NCBI GenBank assembly: GCA_025455595.1
Contig: JALOMD010000409.1
Span: forward strand, 1 to 5,906
Length of the DNA: 5,906 nucleotides
Origin: Cytophagales bacterium
GTDB lineage: Bacteria > Bacteroidota > Bacteroidia > Cytophagales > 172606-1
Reading direction: 5' to 3'
The notes under the pieces were generated by a model. It was not told where the DNA came from and did not search any database. It saw nothing but the letters and a program-made list of their open reading frames with translations. Every line of letters starts with the position of its first letter. Within the stretch, counting starts at the first letter, position 1. This document shows positions 1-5,095 of this stretch, piece after piece. A program made the position numbers and the translations under genes.

Positions 1-1
1 T

Positions 2-1441
2 TTCGCCAAATGGTTTGCAAACCGGTTTTCGTCCGCAACCCCGGTTAAAATCGTGTGCGGTATGGGCAACAACGGCGGCGACGGGCTGGCGGCGGCGCGA
101 CTGCTGTACGAGCAGGGCTATGAACCGGAGGTTTGGATGGTGCATCACACCGACCGACCATCGGCCGATTTCAGCACCAACCTGCGCCGCCTGTCCGATG
201 GGATTCCGGCGCACAACGTGACCGAAGCGTCTGAAATACCGCATTTTGGCGCAGAAGATTTGGTGGTGGACGCGTTGTTTGGTTCGGGGCTGACGCGTCC
301 GGCACAGGGATTGGCCGCAGCCGTGATTGCGTCCGTCAGCCGGGCGGGTGAAGTAATCGCCGTGGACATTCCTTCGGGGCTGTTTATGGACGCGCCGAAC
401 CAGCCGACGGACGCGGTGGTGCGGGCCACGCACACGGTTTCGTTCCAACTGCCCAAGTTGGCATTCTTGCTGCCGCAAAACGCTGAATTCGTGGGCGAAT
501 GGCACTTGGCCGACATCGGCCTGCACTCCGTCGCCTTGTCCGAGGCCGTTACCGACCGATTCTATTTTGACGAAAAAACGGCCAAAACGCTGCTGCGTCC
601 GCGCCAAAAATACGCCCACAAAGGTACGCACGGCCACGCCTTGCTGGTGGCAGGCAGCCGGGGCATGATGGGGGCGGCCATGCTGGCGGCGTGGGGCTGC
701 CTGCGGGCAGGCGTGGGCAAATTGACGGTTCATGCGCCGCACACGGCCAACGACCTGCTGCAAATGGCCGTACCCGAAGCCTTGTTCGCCCCGGATGAAA
801 ACGACACGCACACGACCACCATTTGGACACCCGAAAAGCTGGCGGGCTACGCGGCGATTGGCATCGGGCCGGGGCTGGGCGTAGGGCCGCAGACAGCCGC
901 ATCGCTGGGGTCGCTGCTGGAAAACGCCGGACAAACGCCGCTTGTCTTGGATGCCGACGCACTGAACAATCTGTCGGAAAATCGGGCGTTCCCGCCGCTT
1001 GCGGGATCTTCGATTTGGGCAAAAATGCCTGAAAACGCCATCCTCACGCCGCATCCGCGCGAGTTTCGGAAACTGTTGGGCCGCGACTGGCAAAACGACT
1101 ACGAAAAGCTGGGTTTGCTGACGGAATTTGCCGTCACACACCGCGTGGTTGTCTGCCTGAAAGGTGCCCACACCGCCGTGGCCCTGCCCGACGGCACGCT
1201 GCACTTCAACAGCACGGGGAACCCTGGCATGGCCACCGGCGGCACCGGCGACGTGTTGACGGGCATCCTTACGGCTTTGCTGGCCCAAGGCTACCCGCCC
1301 GCCCACGCCGCCCAACTGGGCGTGTACCTGCACGGCTCCGCCGGCGACCACGCCGCCGCTGCCAAAAGCGTGCATTCCCTCACCGCCTCCGACTTGCCGG
1401 AGTTTTTACCGGCGGCGTTCCGGCGGTTGAGTGGCGAGTAG
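2..1441 (+). CDS. nnr: Bifunctional NAD(P)H-hydrate epimerase / ADP-dependent NAD(P)H-hydrate dehydratase, 5' end missing
   Basis: This enzyme repairs damaged NADH and NADPH hydrates. The N-terminal NnrE (YjeF_N) domain interconverts the R and S epimers, and the C-terminal NnrD (carbohydrate-kinase-like) domain dehydrates S-NAD(P)HX using ADP. The frame is open to the left edge, so no start is visible; 479 residues are present and, judged from family length, roughly 35-40 are missing. NnrE motifs (numbering from the first visible codon) are GMGNNGGDG at 20-28, VDALFGSG at 89-96 and DIPSGL at 122-127. NnrD motifs are KGTHGH at 207-212, GIGPGLG at 287-293, DADALN at 317-322, LTPHP at 348-352 and the nucleotide site GNPGMATGGTGD ending at the expected catalytic Asp 417. 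The stop is TAG. One oddity is that the stretch between DADALN and LTPHP seems about 8 residues longer than I remember for the family. That stretch (about residues 325-346) is made of an interspersed repeat annotated separately. All key motifs are intact, so the protein should be active. Confidence 0.95.
   Translation, partial: FAKWFANRFSSATPVKIVCGMGNNGGDGLAAARLLYEQGYEPEVWMVHHTDRPSADFSTNLRRLSDGIPAHNVTEASEIPHFGAEDLVVDALFGSGLTRPAQGLAAAVIASVSRAGEVIAVDIPSGLFMDAPNQPTDAVVRATHTVSFQLPKLAFLLPQNAEFVGEWHLADIGLHSVALSEAVTDRFYFDEKTAKTLLRPRQKYAHKGTHGHALLVAGSRGMMGAAMLAAWGCLRAGVGKLTVHAPHTANDLLQMAVPEALFAPDENDTHTTTIWTPEKLAGYAAIGIGPGLGVGPQTAASLGSLLENAGQTPLVLDADALNNLSENRAFPPLAGSSIWAKMPENAILTPHPREFRKLLGRDWQNDYEKLGLLTEFAVTHRVVVCLKGAHTAVALPDGTLHFNSTGNPGMATGGTGDVLTGILTALLAQGYPPAHAAQLGVYLHGSAGDHAAAAKSVHSLTASDLPEFLPAAFRRLSGE
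973..1039 (+). repeat. Interspersed hairpin repeat, copy A, in frame inside nnrD
   Basis: The core has a perfect stem CCCGC (991-995) / GCGGG (1001-1005), then ATCTTCGATTTGGGCAAAAA (1006-1025), then TGCCTGAAAACGCC (to 1039). It aligns with the copy at 3761-3830 and, in reverse complement, with 4346-4397. Weaker similarity extends left to about 973. The copy is translated without a stop and contributes the residues around FPPLAGSSIWAKMPENA between two conserved NnrD motifs. The homology is read directly from the sequence; that this is an insertion rather than ancestral sequence is an inference from the longer-than-usual loop. Confidence 0.7.
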
Positions 1442-1442
1442 C

Positions 1443-1470
1443 CAGTGATCAGTCGTTAGTGGTTGGTAAT
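1443..1470 (+). repeat. Degenerate heptanucleotide tandem repeat (CAGTGAT-like, 4 units)
   Basis: Four 7-bp units follow each other exactly: CAGTGAT, CAGTCGT, TAGTGGT, TGGTAAT. The shared pattern is pyrimidine-AGT-nn-T, with the last unit the most diverged. The array starts just 2 nt after the nnr stop codon. It resembles the short tandemly repeated heptanucleotides known from cyanobacteria and often seen in spacers of large Bacteroidota genomes. No function can be assigned. Confidence 0.55.
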
Positions 1471-1523
1471 CGGGTAGCAGGCGGACGCATATGGACATAT
1501 TGACCAGATTCTTTTGATTGTAC

Positions 1524-1546
1524 AACAGTTGTTTTGAGCAAAAATC
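1524..1546 (-). repeat. Fragment of the interspersed repeat, inverted, short subtype
   Basis: Positions 1524-1546 match 4346-4368 at 21 of 23 bases. Both read AACAG, two differing bases, then GTTTTGAGCAAAAATC, which is identical in 16 consecutive positions (1531-1546 and 4353-4368). Only this end of the element is recognisable here; the CCGCC/GGCGG hairpin is absent. It lies in the A+T-richer spacer between nnr and the small membrane protein gene. It may be a decayed copy. Confidence 0.5.
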
Positions 1547-1696
1547 ACCCAGAACGGCCTGAATACTGAAATTTATAGATTGTGAAATAACTTCCTTAAA
1601 ACTAACCCGAGGAGGGAATCTGTGAATCAGGGCTTAAAACCTATGTTTTCTTAGCCAAGTTAGTTCAACATCCATAGAACAGTCACGACATAAAAG

Positions 1697-2128
1697 ATGA
1701 AAAAAGACGAACAAATAAATGTTCAATCAAGAAACTATGCACTTCTGTGTTGGGCAATGCTTCTGTTTGGCTTGCTCATTTTCATAATTGTCTTCGGTGT
1801 GGCAATGCTAGTTTATCTGAGTACTCTTTTCTTGCTTCCGCTGTACGGCATTTTCCAAAGTGAAGAATTGAGTATTCGCAACAGACTCTTGACAATCAGA
1901 AGCCACCCGTTCAAATCCGAAAAGACTTTCGACTTGGAAAAATTGGTTAAGTGGGAAATCACGTCCGCATCAGGAAGATACATGTGGGGACGTACGATTT
2001 ACCTCCACCTCACCGAAAAGAAAAAAGTGAAACAAAAAATCCTCATCTCCGAAATGCAGTTCAAGGATTTCGACCGCATCGTGGCGTATTTCGATTCAGC
2101 GTTCGGTCATGCCAAAATCAAGAGTTGA
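1697..2128 (+). CDS. Small membrane protein of unknown function, two N-terminal helices plus cytosolic domain
   Basis: I do not recognise a named family. The 143-residue product has a polar N-terminus (residues 1-14), then a long hydrophobic stretch at about 15-52 that reads as two closely spaced membrane helices (LLCWAMLLFGLLIFIIVFG and AMLVYLSTLFLLPLYGIF). A soluble basic tail of about 90 residues follows, with alternating hydrophobic strands (LLTIRSHPF, IYLHLTEKKK, KILISEM). This layout recalls bacterial PH-like membrane proteins of the YdbS/YcxB type, but that is only a resemblance. The ATG at 1697 is fixed closely by an in-frame TAA at 1691-1693; there is no Shine-Dalgarno sequence just ahead of it. 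The gene and its upstream spacer are visibly richer in A+T than nnr and the kelch gene, which could mean later acquisition. It stands alone and converges on the kelch gene with a 28-nt gap. Confidence 0.75.
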   Translation: MKKDEQINVQSRNYALLCWAMLLFGLLIFIIVFGVAMLVYLSTLFLLPLYGIFQSEELSIRNRLLTIRSHPFKSEKTFDLEKLVKWEITSASGRYMWGRTIYLHLTEKKKVKQKILISEMQFKDFDRIVAYFDSAFGHAKIKS

Positions 2129-2156
2129 AAAATCGCTCGGATGGTTATACCAACCC

Positions 2157-3389
2157 TTACGGGTCGGGAGTAAACTCCCATACTTGACGTACGTTCCCCA
2201 CCGCCCCGCTGAACCCGCAAAAGGAATAGATTTTGCCGTTGAAGGACAAAAGTGCTTCACCAATCGTGGCCGCACCCCAGTGGTCGGGCAGCGGTGTCCA
2301 ACGGTCAGCCGCCGGGTCGTAGGAGTAGAACTCGTAGCGGCGGCCCTTCACGTAGGCCCGACCATTAAGCGTACAAGCCAAAGCGGGGAGGAAAAGTGGC
2401 GGCCCGTCGTTAAGCCGCCGCCACCTGTCGGTGTCGGGCGTATACTCCCAGAAGTCCTTGGCGTTGTGGTAATCACCGCCCGTCACGTAGCCCTTGCCGT
2501 TCAGGGAAAAGGCGGCCCTTATGTTTGTGGGCATCGTGGGAAAATCCGCTCTCTTCGTCCAGTGGTCGGCCGCCGGGTCGTACTCCCACCAGTCGGGGCG
2601 TTTTTTCTCTCCGGAGTCGGCTGTTCCCGCCCAGCCCAAGCCAGCATAGCCCTTGCCGCCCAAGGCAAAAGCCACCCCGCCCTGGCGTCCCAGCGTGTCG
2701 GGGAAGTCGGCGCGGTGCGTCCAACGTCCGGTCGCCGGATCGTAGGCCCAGAACAGGCGGCTCTTTTCCGGGAGGCGATTGCGCTTCCCGGTTCCGTAGT
2801 AAACGGTTCCACCGACAACGAAGCCCATGCCTTGGTACCCGCCGTCGTCTTCGTCGCCGCCGGGCAGATCGGCCAGTTGCCGCCAGCGGTCAGCGGCCGG
2901 ATCATACTCCCACCAAGACCGTAACGAAACGGGATTATAGGAACCCATGCCGAAGTAAATGCGGTCACCGACCGCCGCACCCCAACCATACGCCGGCACC
3001 CACTGGCCAGGGAAGTCTGCCAGCCGTCGCCATGTCCCACCGGTAAGTACTGTGAAATCCTTGTCCGAGGTCACTGTCTGCCCACGGGCCGTCACGGTGA
3101 TTTTACCGGTGGTGGCTCTGTCCGGCACTGTAACCGTCAGGGTGGAGTCGGTCGCCTTGGTCACAACAGCCCGCACACCGTTGAACAGAACCGTGTTGGC
3201 CGACGAGTCCGAATCGAAGAAACGGCCCTTGATTTCGACGCTGTTGTTCACCCCGGCCGCCTCCGGGAAGAAGCTGAGTATCTGCGGAGGAATTTGTTCG
3301 TCAGGTCGGCAGCCGTACAACACCAAGGCTGCAAAAATCCCCAAAACCATCTGTTTCAGAGACAGGCGCGCAAGAAAACAACGGGCCAT
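2157..3389 (-). CDS. Kelch-repeat lipoprotein with IPT/TIG domain
   Basis: This is a probable surface or periplasmic lipoprotein, likely a binding or scaffold module with no known enzymatic activity. With the start at 3389 the product has 410 residues. It begins with a basic n-region and hydrophobic core ending in LVLYGC (Cys 27), a plausible lipobox. An IPT/TIG immunoglobulin-like domain follows at about 33-115 (PPQILSFFPEAAG through the DFTVL end). Six kelch blades then fill about 120-410, each built on a hydrophobic-GG(N)-K/R-Y-G pattern and WEYDPAADRW-type strands. The leading WRRLADFP strand would complete the last blade, which suits a six-bladed propeller. The frame is open to 3473, but that would put 28 extra residues before the signal peptide, so 3389 is preferred. 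It lies 93 nt downstream of the CBU_0592-like gene on the same strand and may be co-transcribed with it. The ligand is unknown. Confidence 0.85.
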   Translation of the reverse strand: MARCFLARLSLKQMVLGIFAALVLYGCRPDEQIPPQILSFFPEAAGVNNSVEIKGRFFDSDSSANTVLFNGVRAVVTKATDSTLTVTVPDRATTGKITVTARGQTVTSDKDFTVLTGGTWRRLADFPGQWVPAYGWGAAVGDRIYFGMGSYNPVSLRSWWEYDPAADRWRQLADLPGGDEDDGGYQGMGFVVGGTVYYGTGKRNRLPEKSRLFWAYDPATGRWTHRADFPDTLGRQGGVAFALGGKGYAGLGWAGTADSGEKKRPDWWEYDPAADHWTKRADFPTMPTNIRAAFSLNGKGYVTGGDYHNAKDFWEYTPDTDRWRRLNDGPPLFLPALACTLNGRAYVKGRRYEFYSYDPAADRWTPLPDHWGAATIGEALLSFNGKIYSFCGFSGAVGNVRQVWEFTPDP

Positions 3390-3482
3390 AAGAAAGATGC
3401 GGTTATGTGGAAAGTATTCGCAGGCAAAATATACGATTTTTCCAGCAACCTTGTCAAGCTCTTCAACCTTCATGTCACGGTT

Positions 3483-3731
3483 TCATCTGATTTTGAGCGG
3501 CCGTAGGATGGCCGCCAACCCGATCACCGCCCAGATAATATTCACCACCGCCGACGGAATGGCGTTGTGGTACAGCGTAAGCACAATCAGGCACGCACTG
3601 CCGACGACGTTGAACCACTTGTACGTCGGAGAGTCGGCACGGAGGGTGCCGCGCATGTTCAGGAAGTAGGCGGCCACCACTAATACGGAGCCAGTCCAGC
3701 CGATGGTTTCGACGAGCAGATTGTAAGGCAT
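3483..3731 (-). CDS. CBU_0592-like small integral membrane protein
   Basis: The 82-residue product is almost wholly hydrophobic, with about three membrane helices: near 9-25 (GWTGSVLVVAAYFL), 41-58 (FNVVGSACLIVLTLYHN) and 60-77 (IPSAVVNIIWAVIGLAAIL). The GWTG...AYFLN...DSPTYKWFNVVGS...N.IWAVIGL pattern matches my memory of the CBU_0592 family, conserved membrane proteins of unknown function. I chose the ATG at 3731; a TTG two codons upstream (3737) is the only nearby alternative. The gene is the first of a possible two-gene leftward unit with the kelch lipoprotein, and is divergent from the lipoprotein gene at 3935. The first half of an interspersed repeat copy starts about 30 nt upstream of its start. 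No function is known. Confidence 0.8.
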   Translation of the reverse strand: MPYNLLVETIGWTGSVLVVAAYFLNMRGTLRADSPTYKWFNVVGSACLIVLTLYHNAIPSAVVNIIWAVIGLAAILRPLKIR

Positions 3732-3760
3732 GGGCAAGCGGGTGACAGGATTGCGTTACT

Positions 3761-3830
3761 GCCAGATGCGGGATTTTCAATACCACCGATGGCGGCATCT
3801 GCGATTTGGGCAAAAATCGCTGAAAACGTA
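3761..3830 (+). repeat. Interspersed hairpin repeat, copy B, in divergent spacer
   Basis: This copy has the imperfect stem CCACC (3783-3787) / GGCGG (3791-3795), then CATCTGCGATTTGGGCAAAA (3796-3815), then ATCGCTGAAAACG (to 3828). The 15-base CGATTTGGGCAAAAA block is identical to copy A, and 16 bases from 3801 are identical to 5836-5851. It can form extra hairpins: GCGATTT (3801-3807) pairs with AAATCGC (3814-3820), and CAGATGC (3763-3769) pairs with GCATCTG (3795-3801). It lies between the divergent starts at 3731 and 3935, so it could sit near promoters, but no promoter motif is clear there. Confidence 0.7.
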
Positions 3831-3934
3831 ATGCCATGAGCGGAGGCGGGCAGGAAAAATCGGATATTTTTTTCAAGCCCATGCAACCATCGGGGCGGTT
3901 TTGGGGTCATAGGTTCAGGAGAGCGTTAAGAAAG

Positions 3935-4315
3935 ATGAAAAAACATTTACTGCTTTTGTGTGTGTGGGCTATCGTTTCAGCTTGTGAACGGCTTGACCCA
4001 ACCCATCAGACCCGCATCGTCAATGTCAGTGCGTTCGATTTTGAGCAAATGGTTTTCAAGTCCAATAATCCTGCTTACTTTCCGACCATCAGCATCGGGC
4101 AAATCCCACGAGGCAATACATCCGCTTATTTCAAGGCCGAACCTAATGACATTGTACTCTGTCGGAACATCGAAGTTACTGTCAACGGAAAGAAAATATT
4201 TCGTCAACGTGCCCCGTGCGAGATGATGGACCTTGTCTCTACTCCACACGGCAAGTACACCATACGCGCCGATATTAGGAACGATTCGCTACGGCTTGAA
4301 GTGGTTCGTGACTGA
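3935..4315 (+). CDS. Small lipoprotein of unknown function
   Basis: The 126-residue product starts with a classic lipoprotein signal peptide: MKK, a leucine-rich core, and the lipobox VSAC with the lipidated Cys at residue 18. The mature part is about 109 residues, mostly beta-strand in character (TRIVNVSAFDF, TISIGQIPRG, IEVTVNGKKIF, GKYTIRADIR), with two further cysteines (in VLCRN and PCEMM) that could form a disulfide. I do not recognise a family. The frame is open back to 3836, but that part is charged and precedes the signal peptide, and it includes the last base or so of the repeat region, so the ATG at 3935 is the better start. The gene stands alone. It is divergent from the CBU_0592-like gene and separated from the sigma factor gene by 198 nt. 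It is somewhat richer in A+T than its neighbours. Confidence 0.8.
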   Translation: MKKHLLLLCVWAIVSACERLDPTHQTRIVNVSAFDFEQMVFKSNNPAYFPTISIGQIPRGNTSAYFKAEPNDIVLCRNIEVTVNGKKIFRQRAPCEMMDLVSTPHGKYTIRADIRNDSLRLEVVRD

Positions 4316-4345
4316 CTGATAGCAAACACAAACAACGTAGTGAAA

Positions 4346-4397
4346 AACAGGCGTTTTGAGCAAAAATCGAAGATGCCGCCAGTTGGCGGTATTACCC
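4346..4397 (-). repeat. Interspersed hairpin repeat, copy C, inverted, short subtype
   Basis: Read on the minus strand this gives AATACCGCCAACTGGCGGCA, then TCTTCGATTTTTGCTC, then AAAACGCC. It aligns with copies A and B but lacks about 10 bases of the GGGCAAAAAT segment. The hairpin is perfect: CCGCCA (4376-4381) and TGGCGG (4384-4389), so a 5-bp stem with a 4-nt loop is possible. It lies in the 198-nt spacer after the lipoprotein gene. A role as a transcription terminator is possible in principle, but there is no T-tract on the plus strand directly after the stem. Confidence 0.65.
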
Positions 4398-4435
4398 AAT
4401 CCGGCAACAGGCGGAAATGCCCAAAACACCTTTGC

Positions 4436-4472
4436 AATTCTGAATTCTAAATTCACAATTCTGAATTGAATT
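4436..4472 (+). repeat. Degenerate heptanucleotide tandem repeat (AATTCTG-like, 4-5 units)
   Basis: The tetramer AATT recurs exactly every 7 bp at 4436, 4443, 4450, 4457 and 4464, giving units AATTCTG, AATTCTA, AATTCAC, AATTCTG and a partial AATTG, followed by one more AATT at 4469. The 12-mer CAATTCTGAATT occurs twice (4435-4446 and 4456-4467), 21 bp (three units) apart. The array ends about 40 nt ahead of the sigma factor start. Its sequence is unrelated to the heptamer array at 1443, though the period is the same. Confidence 0.7.
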
Positions 4473-4513
4473 CGTACTTTTTACCGTGCCACAAGACTCC
4501 TAAACTCGACTGA

Positions 4514-5095
4514 ATGTCGTTTCAAGAAAATGAACTGATTGACGGCTGTGTGCGCTGCGACCGGGCGTGGCAGCGTCGGCTCTACGAACGTTTCTCGCGG
4601 AGACTGTTCGTGGTGTGCCTGCGCTATACCAAAAGCCGGGCCGAGGCCGAGGACGTGTTGCAGGAGGCTTTCATCAAGATATTCGAGAAGATCAAGGAAT
4701 TCCGGCGCGAGGCTCCGCTGGAGGCGTGGCTCAAACGCATCACCGTGAACACCGCCCTGAACCACAACCGCACCAACCTGCGGATGTTCCCGGCGGTGGA
4801 CACCGACGAGGTGGCCGACAGCGTGGAAGACAACGTTTCGCTGGCCGAAATGGGCTTCCAAGACTTGCTCGGTATGGTGCAGCAATTGCCGCCGCGTTAC
4901 CAAGTGGTGTTCAACCTGTACGCCATCGAAGGCTACAAGCACCACGAGATAGCCGACATGCTCGGCATCAACGAAGGTACGTCCAAGTCGCAGTTTGCCC
5001 GCGCAAGGGCCGCGCTGCGCGAAATGATAGAAGAGAAACAACACTTTAACAGTAGCAAAAACGGTAACAACTATGAACGCTTCGGAAAAGAATAG
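4514..5095 (+). CDS. ECF-type RNA polymerase sigma-70 factor
   Basis: This is an extracytoplasmic-function sigma factor that would direct RNA polymerase to a specific promoter set when released by its anti-sigma partner. The 193-residue protein has region 2 at about 22-90, with the core-binding segment (AEDVLQEAFIKIFEKI, 45-60) and the promoter -10 recognition segment (WLKRITVNTALNHNR, 72-86). Region 4 lies at about 119-172, with LPPRYQVVFNLY and the helix-turn-helix YKHHEIADMLGINEGTSKSQ. There is no C-terminal extension of note and no region 1 or 3, as usual for ECF factors. The start is fixed at or after 4514 because TGA (4511-4513) immediately precedes the ATG in frame. Its last 23 nt overlap the start of the next gene, which indicates translational coupling with its presumed anti-sigma factor. 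The target regulon cannot be read from this window. Confidence 0.95.
   Translation: MSFQENELIDGCVRCDRAWQRRLYERFSRRLFVVCLRYTKSRAEAEDVLQEAFIKIFEKIKEFRREAPLEAWLKRITVNTALNHNRTNLRMFPAVDTDEVADSVEDNVSLAEMGFQDLLGMVQQLPPRYQVVFNLYAIEGYKHHEIADMLGINEGTSKSQFARARAALREMIEEKQHFNSSKNGNNYERFGKE

Noticed and set aside
2166..2179. Perfect inverted repeat GGGAGT-aa-ACTCCC near the end of the kelch gene as a terminator
   Set aside because: It lies inside the coding sequence (the WEFTPD strand), the 2-nt loop is too tight and no T-tract follows on either strand.
2109..2924. Long open frame on the plus strand opposite the kelch gene
   Set aside because: It is antisense to a clear kelch/IPT coding region, its product is Arg/Pro/Gly-rich with no recognisable motif, and G+C-rich coding strands often leave such frames open.
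3390..3473. Upstream extension of the kelch lipoprotein to 3473
   Set aside because: It would add 28 residues ahead of the signal peptide; the ATG at 3389 gives a normal n-region and lipobox at Cys 27.
3475..3882. Minus-strand 135-residue frame over the CBU_0592-like gene
   Set aside because: It overlaps the well-supported membrane protein in another frame and its product is Arg/His/Pro-rich without helices or motifs.
3836..3934. Upstream extension of the lipoprotein gene to 3836
   Set aside because: The added 33 residues would come before a standard lipoprotein signal peptide, which must be N-terminal.
4475..4482. TACTTTTT as a Bacteroidota-type -7 promoter element for the sigma gene
   Set aside because: It differs from TAnnTTTG at the last base and no TTTG-like -33 element lies at the right distance upstream.
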